Shown here in pieces: positions 31,866 through 39,736 of a stretch of 40,553 nucleotides of DNA. The stretch comes from Chloroflexota bacterium (lineage in GTDB: Bacteria > Chloroflexota > Limnocylindria > Limnocylindrales > CSP1-4): assembly GCA_016781485.1 (NCBI GenBank), contig JADDQH010000019.1:1-40553 (forward strand). The letters run 5' to 3'. The notes beneath the pieces were generated by a model. That model was not told where the DNA came from, made no database searches, and worked only from the letters and a program-made list of their open reading frames with translations. A program made the position numbers and the translations under genes. Position 1 is the stretch's first letter, and the number at the start of each line of letters is the position of its first letter.

Positions 31866-32086
31866 TGCCGCGCCGCATCCTGCAGCTGGCTCCCGGACGG
31901 GCGCAGGTCGACGGAGACCGCGATCCCATCTGGGTCGACGCGACCTTCCTGCCCGGCCTCGCCATCGGCGACTACGTCGTGGTGTACGCGGGCCAGGCGA
32001 TCGAGCGGATGACCATCGAAGAAGCAGAGAACGTGCTGGCGTTCTACACCGAGTTGAACGAGTTGCTCCAGGAGGCGAGCGGGTGA
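31853..32086 (+). CDS. hypC: HypC/HupF-family hydrogenase assembly chaperone
   Basis: 77 residues from the ATG at 31853, overlapping the protease gene by 13 bases. Starts MCQVVPRRIL, with the essential Cys at position 2, then IWVDATFLPGLAIGDYVVVYAGQAIERMTIEEAENVL, the HypC beta-barrel and helix. HypC/HupF carries the Fe(CN)2CO unit or chaperones the large subunit. HypA, B, D, E and F genes are outside this window. Confidence 0.88.
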   Translation: MCQVVPRRILQLAPGRAQVDGDRDPIWVDATFLPGLAIGDYVVVYAGQAIERMTIEEAENVLAFYTELNELLQEASG

Positions 32087-32823
32087 CCGCTCCGCTGGCG
32101 CAGATGCAAGGGACCCTCCGCTTCGTCCGCTATGCGTTCATGCCGAACCGCCTCCGCTATTGCGGTGGTGACGACGACCGGACGCTCTTCGACTACGCGG
32201 TCGAGGCGTCGGCCGACCGGGGGCTCACGCCACTCGTCCAGAGGTTCACGGGAGCCTTGCCCTACCTCCAGCTGATCGCGAGAGCGAACGGGATCCCCGA
32301 CCCGTTCCACGAGCGCGTCGTGGAGGCCTACTGGATCGGGAACGAGCTGCTCGACGGTGTCGAGGTCAGGCAGCTCTACGACGCGCTGCTCGAGCGTTTC
32401 GGGAAGCAGCTCCAGGGCCGGACCCGGGAGATCGTGCTGGGGAAGGCCCCGGCTGGAGCGCGGCCGCATCACAGCTTCCATGTCCTAGACGTCCACCGGC
32501 GACTCGGCGAGCTCGAGTCGACCCTCGAAACGCTCGATCGCTGCCGGGTGAGCTGGGGCCGTGTCACGGCCATCGAGGGAAGCGAGCTCGTGGTCGACCG
32601 GCAGCCGATCGTCCTCGATGAGGGGAAGCTCGCGCTGGGAGAGGCTCGCTTGGAACGCGTGGTTCGGCAGCTGGACGGAAAGGGATTCGTAGAGGCGGTG
32701 GCGCCCGGCGACTGGGTGTCGCTCCACTGGGGCTGGGTCTGCGAGGTCCTCGAGGCGCGCCAACGACGGAACATCGAGCGCTACACCCGCAGGCACCTGG
32801 CGGTCGCGAACGAGACGCTGTAG
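32083..32823 (+). CDS. DUF6390-like hydrogenase-associated protein
   Basis: 246 residues, GTG overlapping the hypC stop. FVRYAFMPNRLRYCGGDDDRTLFDYA, IPDPFHERVVEAYWIGNELLDGV, RPHHSFHVLDVHRRLG and VAPGDWVSLHWGWVCEVLEARQ are distinctive and belong to a family I know as DUF6390, found in hydrogenase clusters of high-GC bacteria. The conserved His/Trp-rich segments suggest a cofactor or metal-handling role; no function is established. Confidence 0.75.
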   Translation: MTAPLAQMQGTLRFVRYAFMPNRLRYCGGDDDRTLFDYAVEASADRGLTPLVQRFTGALPYLQLIARANGIPDPFHERVVEAYWIGNELLDGVEVRQLYDALLERFGKQLQGRTREIVLGKAPAGARPHHSFHVLDVHRRLGELESTLETLDRCRVSWGRVTAIEGSELVVDRQPIVLDEGKLALGEARLERVVRQLDGKGFVEAVAPGDWVSLHWGWVCEVLEARQRRNIERYTRRHLAVANETL

Positions 32824-32846
32824 GGGCGAGCAGGAAGGAGCCGGTG

Positions 32847-33836
32847 ATGGGGCCGACGAGGAGAGCCAGGAGCTCGGCTGTGACGGGGATCCCGCGAACC
32901 TTGGCGTGGGGCGTGGCGCTTGCCTTCGGTACCGCCCTGATCAGCGGGCTTTCTGTCTACCTCAACGCGTTCGCGGTCCGGCAGGTGCCCGATCCGGCCG
33001 TGTTCACGACCCTCAAGAACGCCGTCGCCGCTGGCCTGCTGGTGGCGCTCGTGCTCGCCAGCGGCGGCGGTACGGTGCCGCGCCTGCGCCCGAGGCAGTG
33101 GACGGGCCTCGTGGCAGTCGGTCTCGTGGGCGGCAGCGTCCCCTTCGTCCTGTTCTTTACCGGCCTCGCGCAGGCGAGCGCCTCGAGCGCGGCGTTCATC
33201 CACAAGACGCTCTTCATCTGGGTCGCGATCCTGGCCGTGCCTCTGCTCCGGGAACGGCTGGGTTCGCTGCAGTTCGCCGCGCTCGCCGTCCTGCTCGCGG
33301 GCCAGGCGATCGTCCAGCCGCCTGTCGGGGTGGCCTGGGGCCCCGGCGAGACGCTGATCGCCCTGGCGACCCTGCTCTGGTCGGTCGAGGTGATCCTGGC
33401 GAAGCGCCTCCTCGCGAGCTCGATCGGACCGTCCGTGCTCGGCGCCGGCCGGCTGGGCTTTGGACTGGTGTTCCTCGCGGGGTACCTCGCGGTCACCGGG
33501 AAGCTCGGCGACATCCTCGCGCTCGGCCTCATCCAGTGGGCGTGGGTCCTCGTCACGGGCGCGCTGCTTTTCGGCTATGTAGCCACCTGGTTCGCGGCGC
33601 TCCAGCGGGCGCCGGCGACCGTCGTCACGAGCGTCCTCGTGGTCAGCGTCGTGATCACCTCTGCTCTCCAGTCCGCGACCGCAGGAACGATCCCGGACCC
33701 CGTCGTCATCGGCGGTTACCTGCTGATCGTCGCGGCGGTCGTGGCCCTCAGCTGGGTCGCTCTCCGCCGGTCGGACCTGCCACTCATCGAGGGCAGGTAC
33801 GCGGCGCGAGGAAGAACGTCTTCCGCCGCTCCTTGA
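32847..33836 (+). CDS. EamA/DMT-family transporter
   Basis: 329 residues; ATG at 32847 with GGAAGGAG upstream (a GTG directly before it is also in frame). Ten hydrophobic helices in two EamA repeats, with the typical LLRERLGSLQFAALAVLLAGQAIV end of the first repeat and ITSALQSATAGTIPDPVVIGGYLLIVAAVV in the second. Small-metabolite exporter of unknown substrate. Last gene of the plus-strand accessory operon, 23 bp after the DUF6390-like gene; a functional tie to hydrogenase is not evident. Confidence 0.87.
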   Translation: MGPTRRARSSAVTGIPRTLAWGVALAFGTALISGLSVYLNAFAVRQVPDPAVFTTLKNAVAAGLLVALVLASGGGTVPRLRPRQWTGLVAVGLVGGSVPFVLFFTGLAQASASSAAFIHKTLFIWVAILAVPLLRERLGSLQFAALAVLLAGQAIVQPPVGVAWGPGETLIALATLLWSVEVILAKRLLASSIGPSVLGAGRLGFGLVFLAGYLAVTGKLGDILALGLIQWAWVLVTGALLFGYVATWFAALQRAPATVVTSVLVVSVVITSALQSATAGTIPDPVVIGGYLLIVAAVVALSWVALRRSDLPLIEGRYAARGRTSSAAP

Positions 33837-33954
33837 CCTGCCCGGGCTTGACCCGCAGTTCGAGGGCCGGGCCGACGCGCCGGTCGTCGTTGCCGACTGC
33901 AGCAGCTGTCCGAACCAGTTTTGCGATCATCGTGTCCGACCGCGAAGGCACGCG

Positions 33955-34416
33955 CTAAGCCGACTCGCCCATCTTTCTGAAGTCGAGGCTGCGGCGACGC
34001 TGTGGCCGCACGTGGATGTTGACCCGCTTGCCGGACGACACGAGCTGGCGGGCATAGTCGATGGCCGCTTCACGCCCACCGACGTACCGCTCGTACAGCC
34101 GACCGATCTCCTCCGGAGAAGCCGCCTCGTCGGCCACCTCCGCCTCGCCGTTGAAGTGCACCGACCGGTAGGGCTGGTCGCAGGAGTCGATCAGCAATCC
34201 GACCCGTGCATCACGCTTGATATTGCGAACATGCACGTTGTCCTCGTGCGTGTTCAGCGTGATCGTCCCGTCTTCCTCTGGCCGGTACCACATCGCAGTG
34301 ACCCTTGGCGTGCCGTCCTCGTTGATCGTGCTCACCCGGGCGATGTTCGCCTCGGCCAACCACTCCTGGATCTCTGCCTCCGTCAGTCCCGGAAGTCTCA
34401 CGCTGTCGTCCTCCAT
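33955..34416 (-). CDS. Pyridoxamine 5'-phosphate oxidase-like split-barrel flavin/F420 protein
   Basis: 153 residues: EIQEWLAEANIARVSTINEDGTPRVTAMWYRPEEDGTI, then VRNIKRDARVGLLIDS and VHFNGEAEVADEA, the pattern of the PNPOx-like/flavin-reductase split barrel. Small members of this family in actinobacteria bind FMN, F420 or heme; which one is unclear. Lies 57 bp after the membrane protein gene that ends the hydrogenase run, and convergent with the EamA gene (118-bp gap containing a small GCCCGG/CCGGGC dyad without a T tract). No Shine-Dalgarno seen. Confidence 0.82.
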   Translation of the reverse strand: MEDDSVRLPGLTEAEIQEWLAEANIARVSTINEDGTPRVTAMWYRPEEDGTITLNTHEDNVHVRNIKRDARVGLLIDSCDQPYRSVHFNGEAEVADEAASPEEIGRLYERYVGGREAAIDYARQLVSSGKRVNIHVRPQRRRSLDFRKMGESA

Positions 34417-34473
34417 TCGTCCAGTGGATCTTCGTGCTGAAGCGCGCGCGAGATCCGACGTCGGACCCCGACC

Positions 34474-35040
34474 TCATGGGCTCTCGCCGGTCCCGTGGGA
34501 GGTCCACATCCAACCGAGCAGGTCGAACGGGGCCAGGCCGTGAGGCATGGCGGCGAAGAGCGCCACCGTCAACCCATAGAGCAGGTGCCCCACGAGCAGC
34601 TCCACGCCGCCGAGGATCCCGAGGCCGAGCCCGAAGAAGCCCGGATCCGGCGGCGCCTCATCGCCCAGGCGGCCGAACGCTCCCAAGGCCGGGAGCAGCA
34701 GCCCGGAGCCGACGGACAGGATGAGCCCCCAGAGCGACCCCTTCACCAGAGCGCCGCGGAAGCTCCTCCGGTCACCGGGGAGGGCCCGCCAGGCGAACTT
34801 CAGCAGGGGGGCGAACACGAGGACGTTCGCGCCGAAGAAGAAGACCCAGTAGCCGATCCGGAAGGCGGTGGCCGGATCGTCGGCGAAGACACCGCCGGTG
34901 AGAAGCGGGAGGTCGATGAGGGGCAGGCCGACGAGCGGCGCCAGGTACATGAGCGCGGTCAGCAGGATCGTGGCCACGAGGCCGCCGAGGATCATCAGGA
35001 GGATGGGCGGGCTCGTCGTGTTGATGGCCGGCGTGTCCAT
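34474..35040 (-). CDS. Four-TM membrane protein at the end of the hydrogenase operon
   Basis: 188 residues from the ATG at 35040; the longer track form would need TTG. Helices ILLMILGGLVATILLTALMYLAPLVGL, IGYWVFFFGANVLVFAPLLKFAW, LVKGSLWGLILSVGSGLLLPALG and GILGGVELLVGHLLYGLTVALFAAMPHG. The last helix matches the GHLLYG helix of the protein at 18362. Since the hydrogenase subunits lack export signals, a membrane contact function is possible but unproven. Confidence 0.72.
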   Translation of the reverse strand: MDTPAINTTSPPILLMILGGLVATILLTALMYLAPLVGLPLIDLPLLTGGVFADDPATAFRIGYWVFFFGANVLVFAPLLKFAWRALPGDRRSFRGALVKGSLWGLILSVGSGLLLPALGAFGRLGDEAPPDPGFFGLGLGILGGVELLVGHLLYGLTVALFAAMPHGLAPFDLLGWMWTSHGTGESP

Positions 35041-35059
35041 GCTGCCCAGTCCTCGCGGC

Positions 35060-35602
35060 TCAGGTCCTCTGGGCAATGCCGCCTCCCGGCGAGAGCGCCT
35101 CGCGCCGCACCATCTCGAGCACCTCGGGGAGCAGCTCTGCCGCCGGTCCGCTCAGCCGCTCGCCGCCGCCCGCGTCCACCGGCTCCAGCTCGATCGTGAC
35201 CACATCGTCGGGCAACGCCCCGAAGTGCGCGGCGATGACCAGCAGGTGGTCGAGGTCGATGACGCCCGCGGCGGCCTCCCGGATGCGCTCCTGGAGCTCG
35301 CTGGAGGACGCCCGGTCTCCCTGCCATCGGCCGAGGTAGATCCGTCCCGCCGGGCGACCGCGAGGTACGGCGGCGAGCAGGATCAGACGGTCGTAGGGCG
35401 GTTGTGCCGCGGCGATGTCCTGCGCCGCGAGGATAGCGCCGTAACCGAGGTCGACGACGTCGACCCCGGCCGGCCACTCCATCGCCGCCAGCTCGTCCGT
35501 CGCGACAAGCCCGAAAGACGCGTCGCCGAACCATCGGTAGCCCACCCCGCCGATCAGCACGCGGGAGGGTTCACTGGATGCCACAGGCACAGGTGTTGAC
35601 AT
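35060..35602 (-). CDS. Divergent hydrogenase maturation protease-like protein (M52)
   Basis: 180 residues; ATG at 35602 overlaps the large-subunit 3' end by 32 bases (a GTG at 35584 is an alternative). The M52 N-terminal loop is recognisable but altered: LIGGVGYRWFGDASFG in place of GxGN.L..DDG.G. VVDLGYGAILAAQD and DRLILLAAVPRG correspond to the second-site and DAV regions, and LDHLLVIAAHFGALPDDVVTIELEPVD to the C-terminal part. Directly follows the large-subunit gene, so it is the likelier dedicated protease, or a pseudo-enzyme chaperone if the altered Asn is essential. Confidence 0.75.
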   Translation of the reverse strand: MSTPVPVASSEPSRVLIGGVGYRWFGDASFGLVATDELAAMEWPAGVDVVDLGYGAILAAQDIAAAQPPYDRLILLAAVPRGRPAGRIYLGRWQGDRASSSELQERIREAAAGVIDLDHLLVIAAHFGALPDDVVTIELEPVDAGGGERLSGPAAELLPEVLEMVRREALSPGGGIAQRT

Positions 35603-37445
35603 CCTGGGTGATCACCCGGTCGCCACGGCCGTCATAGACGTGGGTGGTGCACGGCATGCACGGGTCGAACGAGCGGATCGCCCGGAAGATGTCGATCCCC
35701 GTGAAGTCCTCGGGGCGGTCGAACTCCTCGAGGATCGGGGTGTTCACGACCGCCTCCTCGTACGGCCCCCCGTTCCCCCACGGGTCCCTCGGAGAGGCAT
35801 TGAACGTGGAAGGGGTGAGCACCTGGTAGTTGACGAGGATCCCCTTGTCGATCACGAGATGGTGCGTCAGATACCCCCGCCCAGCGCCCCAGAACCCGAC
35901 GCCGACGCGCTCGTCCCGGGGTATCTCGTAGGGTGAGGCGACCTTCGTGTCACCGCGCTTGATGAGGTCGAAGGCCAGGAGCAGGTTCTCGTATCCGACG
36001 AGCATCGAGTAGAGGATGTGGTAGGCGCGGGCGCGGTTACGCTCGAACGCGTTCCAGACCTCCGGGATCTTCCACTCGAACTCCATCGCCGGCAGCTTCG
36101 TCTTCGGCGCATGGAGCTTGAGGCTCGTCCCGGTCGATTCCACGAACCGCGTGTGCGGGAGCTTCCCGGCAGCCGCCGTCGTCCACATCCGGGCGTAGCA
36201 GCCGCCTTCCACGACCTGGCGGTCCCAGCGGGGTGCCGTGTCCCATGTGTACCGCTCGCGCCAGCTCCGCTTGTGCACCGGCTTCGGCTTCGTCTCCTTG
36301 TTCCACGGGTGGTTGGGCGAGATGGGGTTCCCGGCCGGGTCGGTGCGGTACCGGACGCCCTCGTCCTCCCAGCCCTCGTAGTAGGAGTGCTCGACGAACT
36401 CCTCCAGCCCCATGTTCAAGTGGTGGAGGTTCGTCGTGACGAGGTCGCCGTCGATGACCACGCCGGGGGTCGCCCAGCGACGCTCGCCCCACTGCGGCGC
36501 GTTCGCGTAGGTGCCGTCGTAGGCGAAGGGGTCGTCCCAGACGCCCGTGTCGATGAGGTTCTTCGGCCGCGTGCCCACCTGCTTGTATCGCGCGTCGGCC
36601 TCGTAGAAGAACCCCGTCAGGTCTTCCCACAGCAAGATCCCGCGCTTCGCGTAGTCGATGAGCCGGCTCATCCGGTTGTGCGTCTCGTTCAGGACGCTCA
36701 GGTCGACCGTCGTCGACAGGCCTCCCGGGACGACCGTCTGCGGATGGGGGTACTTGCCGTAGAGGATGGAATACGCCTCCTTCGCAGGCCTCGTCATGTG
36801 CAGGCCCTCGATGTAGAGCTTGCCGGTCAGGGGATTGAGCGCGGTCATGATGTCCGCGACGGTGCGGAACCCGTGGACGTTCGCGTGCGCGGCCTCGGCC
36901 TTCTGCGCCCGCTCCCAGAGCGACGGGTTGGTGCGTTCGACGACGACCTGCGAGAAGTCGGGGCCCGCCAGCAGATAGAGGTGCAGCGGGTTGTCGACCA
37001 TGAAGTCGAGCGCGAGCTGCACGTTCCGGAGCGCGAGCCCCATGGGCGGCGGCGCGATCCCGAACGCCATCTCGATGGCCAGCGAAGAGGCGACCGAGTG
37101 GACGCCGCCACACACCCCGCAGACCCGGCTCGAGATGTACATCGCATCCCGTGGGTCGCGGCCCTTCAGGATCACTTCGTAGCCGCGGAAGAGCGTCGCG
37201 ATCGAGTGCGCCTCGTGCACCTTCCGCTGTTCGAGGTCGACCACCGCGTGGAACGCGAGGGCCCCTGCTACCCGCGTGACCGGGTCGAGGTTCACGTCCT
37301 TGATGTGGCCGTTGCGTCGGAGGAGCTCCTCGATCCCCGAGCGGTCGATCTCGCGTGGCCGGTAGGCGTAGGGGTCCGCCGCACCCTCCCTGAGGCGCGC
37401 CCGACCCTCCCGGTCGAACTCGACGGGAAGGTTCTGGAAGCACAT
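35571..37445 (-). CDS. [NiFe]-hydrogenase large subunit
   Basis: 624 residues. The N-terminal Ni-Fe site motif RVCGVCGGVHSVASSLAIEM (L1, about residues 110-130) and the C-terminal DPCMPCTTHVY (L2) supply the four Cys ligands. L2 is followed by a 22-residue tail ending TCACGIQ, which should be removed by an M52 protease. The middle (PNHPWNKETKPKP, WDTAPRWDRQVVEGG) resembles the long large subunits of group 1 enzymes related to subgroup 1h. Two bases follow the small-subunit gene. Cytoplasmic; H2 uptake is the expected direction, inferred from relatives. Confidence 0.93.
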   Translation of the reverse strand: MCFQNLPVEFDREGRARLREGAADPYAYRPREIDRSGIEELLRRNGHIKDVNLDPVTRVAGALAFHAVVDLEQRKVHEAHSIATLFRGYEVILKGRDPRDAMYISSRVCGVCGGVHSVASSLAIEMAFGIAPPPMGLALRNVQLALDFMVDNPLHLYLLAGPDFSQVVVERTNPSLWERAQKAEAAHANVHGFRTVADIMTALNPLTGKLYIEGLHMTRPAKEAYSILYGKYPHPQTVVPGGLSTTVDLSVLNETHNRMSRLIDYAKRGILLWEDLTGFFYEADARYKQVGTRPKNLIDTGVWDDPFAYDGTYANAPQWGERRWATPGVVIDGDLVTTNLHHLNMGLEEFVEHSYYEGWEDEGVRYRTDPAGNPISPNHPWNKETKPKPVHKRSWRERYTWDTAPRWDRQVVEGGCYARMWTTAAAGKLPHTRFVESTGTSLKLHAPKTKLPAMEFEWKIPEVWNAFERNRARAYHILYSMLVGYENLLLAFDLIKRGDTKVASPYEIPRDERVGVGFWGAGRGYLTHHLVIDKGILVNYQVLTPSTFNASPRDPWGNGGPYEEAVVNTPILEEFDRPEDFTGIDIFRAIRSFDPCMPCTTHVYDGRGDRVITQDVNTCACGIQ

Positions 37446-38900
37446 CTACTCCTCCTCCTCCAGGGGCGTGTCGAACCCGTCCGCCTGCGGCGACAGCCCA
37501 CGCCGCTGCGGCACGCCGCGCCGGCGCGCCTCCGTTGCCCGCTCGTTCGGCAGCATCTTGAAGTAGTCCTCGCCGTACGCAGCCTCCGCGGGGGTGAGGT
37601 AGCCGCTGCGGTACTTCTCGACTGCCTTACGGCGACCCGGCATCTCGCTGCGCAGATACTCGAGCTTGTGATAGAAGTACTCGTAGACGTTGTGACTGAC
37701 GGTGGTGGTGTCGAACCCGATCGCCCAGCCGCTCGGGGTCTCGCGGCGCCACCGCGGTTCACGGTTCCGCTCCAGCTGACTCGTTCGGCGCGGGGCGCGG
37801 ACGAACATGCCGTGCAGACGCGACAGGAGGGTGGCCGGGGTCGTGACGGGCGGTCGCTTGTAGAAGGGCGTGAACTTGTCCGGGAAGCCGGGCATCGTGC
37901 AGCCGATGCAGACCCCGCCGGCGACCATGCACCCGCCCATGTGGCCGACGGCGCCGCGCTCCGTGATGTTGCAGTTCACGACCGGGCCCCAGCAGCCTAT
38001 CTCGGCCAGGCACTCCTTCTCGCCGTACTCATGGGCGAATGTGCCTTCCTCGTACCAGGCGCCGCGCGGGCAGCGGGTGTGGACGGTCTCCGAGAAGAGC
38101 CAGGCGGGACGCCCGAGCTCGTCGAAGTCGGGCAGCGGCACCTGACCGTTGAGGAAGAGCAGGAGCAGGGCGACCGTCTCGGTGAAGTTGTCGCCGACCG
38201 GGGCGCAGCCGGGGACGTTGACGACGGGCAACCCGCAGGCGCTCCGGTAGTCCTTGCCCAGGAAGTCCATGAGGCTCATGGCACCGGTGGGGTTGCCGTC
38301 CGATGCAGGGATGCCGCCCCAGGTGGCACACGTGCCGATGGCGACGGAAACGGCCGCGCCCGACGCGAGGCGCCGCACCCACTCCGGCGTCGAGATCCGC
38401 CTGCGCTGGTCGGCCGGCGCCCAGGTCGGCAGCGAGCCCTCCGCCGCCCACGGCTCACCCTCGAGCGTCAGGTTCTCGTCCGTGATCGAGCCCTCGTAGA
38501 CGATGATGTACGGGCCGTCGAGCTCGCCCCGCTCCGCCTTCTCCATGGCATGCGTGAAGTGGTCTCCCGACTCCATCGCCAGCGCGTAGTGGTGGAGCAC
38601 GACCGTCGGGATGCCGGGCAGCGCCCCGTTGAGCAGCTCCTCGAGCGACGGCTCTTCGGCGCCGAGCGTCGAGATCGTGCAGCCGTCGCAGCTCATCCCG
38701 CTGAGCCAGAAGATGTATGCCTTCTTGACGGGTCCCTCGGTGGCGTCTCGGCCGCTCGTCCGGTCGAGGCGCTCGGCCAGTTCCTCGCTGTTCGCGCCAG
38801 CGACGTTCCCAAGCTGGTCGGGCATGCTCCGGCTCGTCTCGCCCTCCACCGGCTGGTCGACGCGGGCGGTCGTGGGGATGGTCACCATCTGCTCGCTCAC
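37446..38900 (-). CDS. [NiFe]-hydrogenase small subunit, no Tat signal
   Basis: 484 residues, GTG overlapping the preceding stop (an ATG at 38888 is possible). Proximal cluster ligands GMSCDGC, GTCATWGG and NVPGCAPVGD; medial/distal ligands in VHTRCPRG, KECLAEIGCWGPVVNC and GGVCIGCTMPGFPDKF. The sequence is close to the subgroup 1h family, but that family has CDGD (Asp as fourth proximal ligand), whereas here it is CDGC, so a neighbouring subgroup (1f/1l-like) is suggested. About 60 residues precede the fold without a twin-Arg signal, and about 110 extra residues follow it. Confidence 0.92.
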   Translation of the reverse strand: MSEQMVTIPTTARVDQPVEGETSRSMPDQLGNVAGANSEELAERLDRTSGRDATEGPVKKAYIFWLSGMSCDGCTISTLGAEEPSLEELLNGALPGIPTVVLHHYALAMESGDHFTHAMEKAERGELDGPYIIVYEGSITDENLTLEGEPWAAEGSLPTWAPADQRRRISTPEWVRRLASGAAVSVAIGTCATWGGIPASDGNPTGAMSLMDFLGKDYRSACGLPVVNVPGCAPVGDNFTETVALLLLFLNGQVPLPDFDELGRPAWLFSETVHTRCPRGAWYEEGTFAHEYGEKECLAEIGCWGPVVNCNITERGAVGHMGGCMVAGGVCIGCTMPGFPDKFTPFYKRPPVTTPATLLSRLHGMFVRAPRRTSQLERNREPRWRRETPSGWAIGFDTTTVSHNVYEYFYHKLEYLRSEMPGRRKAVEKYRSGYLTPAEAAYGEDYFKMLPNERATEARRRGVPQRRGLSPQADGFDTPLEEEE

Positions 38901-39193
38901 GGTGTTCTCCCTGCATCGAGCTCGCGGGCGAGTCGCTCTACGCGTCGACTGGCAGCGAGGACGGCGGTCGCGGCCTCATCGAGTGAGGCGACCAGGGCGT
39001 CGGCGTGCTCGTCCAGTGGCGCCATCTGGTGCTCGATCGCCCGCACGCCCATCGTAACCTTCTCGACCCAGCCCCGCGTGCTCTGGAGCGCCTTGAAGAT
39101 GAGGAGGAGCCCGATGAGCAGCACGCCGAGCAGCGCCCAGACCGCAAGTACCGACAGGGTCATGAGCAGCAGCGCGAGGTCGATGGGCAGCAT
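38897..39193 (-). CDS. Small one-TM/helical protein 4 (hydrogenase-linked)
   Basis: 98 residues from the ATG at 39193, which lies four bases after the previous stop; the track start at 39277 lies inside the neighbour. A long hydrophobic N-terminal helix (LALLLMTLSVLAVWALLGVLLIGLLLIF) then an amphipathic, heptad-like region (VEKVTMGVRAIEHQMAPLDEHADALVASLDEAATAVLAASRRVERL). Stop overlaps the GTG of the hydrogenase small subunit. Fourth of four like proteins in a row; function unknown, anchor or scaffold inferred. Confidence 0.75.
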   Translation of the reverse strand: MLPIDLALLLMTLSVLAVWALLGVLLIGLLLIFKALQSTRGWVEKVTMGVRAIEHQMAPLDEHADALVASLDEAATAVLAASRRVERLARELDAGRTP

Positions 39194-39197
39194 CTCT

Positions 39198-39512
39198 TCA
39201 ACGTCCTCGTCGGAGGGCTTGAGGAAGCGCATCGAGCGCTGCGTCGAGCGCGCCGGCGGCGGAGGCGAGGGCAACATTGGCCTCCCGGAGCTCGTCGGCT
39301 GGGTCTTCGGCCGCAGCGAGCCTGGAGACGGCGGCAGCGTTCGCGGCGAGTCGCTGCGCGGCGTCGCGCGTCGACTCGGCCCCGATACGGATGTGTCCGA
39401 GCACGCGCAGCAGCAGCGCGACCTCCTTCAGGAGCAGGAGCGTGGCCACGAGCGCGCCGATGAGGCCGATGGACCAGACCGCTTGGACTCCTGCCTCCAG
39501 CGGCGAGGTCAT
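39198..39512 (-). CDS. Small one-TM/helical protein 3 (hydrogenase-linked)
   Basis: 104 residues. Hydrophobic helix VWSIGLIGALVATLLLLKEVALLLRVL near the N-terminus, then a cytoplasmic helical region with Ala-rich heptads (DAAQRLAANAAAVSRLAA ... EANVALASAAGALDAALDAL). ATG shares one base with the preceding stop (TGATG). Same architecture as its neighbours, with little direct identity. Confidence 0.75.
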   Translation of the reverse strand: MTSPLEAGVQAVWSIGLIGALVATLLLLKEVALLLRVLGHIRIGAESTRDAAQRLAANAAAVSRLAAAEDPADELREANVALASAAGALDAALDALPQALRRGR

Positions 39513-39733
39513 CAGCCGCCCACCTCGTGCGCGCTTCGTGTTCCGGCGTGCAGACGGTGGAGATACCTCTCGAGCGGCGCTGTCTCGTTCGCCGCCGTCG
39601 CGAGTGCGGCCTCGACCTGCGCGAGGACTTTCGCGACCCGCCGGAGCGAGAGCCAGATCACGAGGAGGCTTGCGACGAGCGCCACAGGGAAGACCAGGGC
39701 GTAGACCAGGCTGAGCGTGATGAGGAGCTCCAC
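39512..39733 (-). CDS. Small one-TM/helical protein 2 (hydrogenase-linked)
   Basis: 73 residues, GTG start three bases after the preceding stop. N-terminal hydrophobic helix LVYALVFPVALVASLLVIWLSL, then a helical segment RVAKVLAQVEAALATAANETAPLERYLHRLH. Shortest of the four. Confidence 0.72.
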   Translation of the reverse strand: MELLITLSLVYALVFPVALVASLLVIWLSLRRVAKVLAQVEAALATAANETAPLERYLHRLHAGTRSAHEVGG

Positions 39734-39736
39734 CGC

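Noticed and set aside
33840-33872. GCCCGG/CCGGGC dyad between the EamA and split-barrel genes
   Set aside because: Only 6-bp arms with a 21-base loop and no T tract; insufficient for a terminator call.
36018-39704. 1228-residue plus-strand ORF across the hydrogenase genes
   Set aside because: Antisense shadow of the hydrogenase small and large subunits; Arg/Asp/Val-rich, no family motif, no ribosome site. The minus strand carries unmistakable NiFe-hydrogenase motifs.
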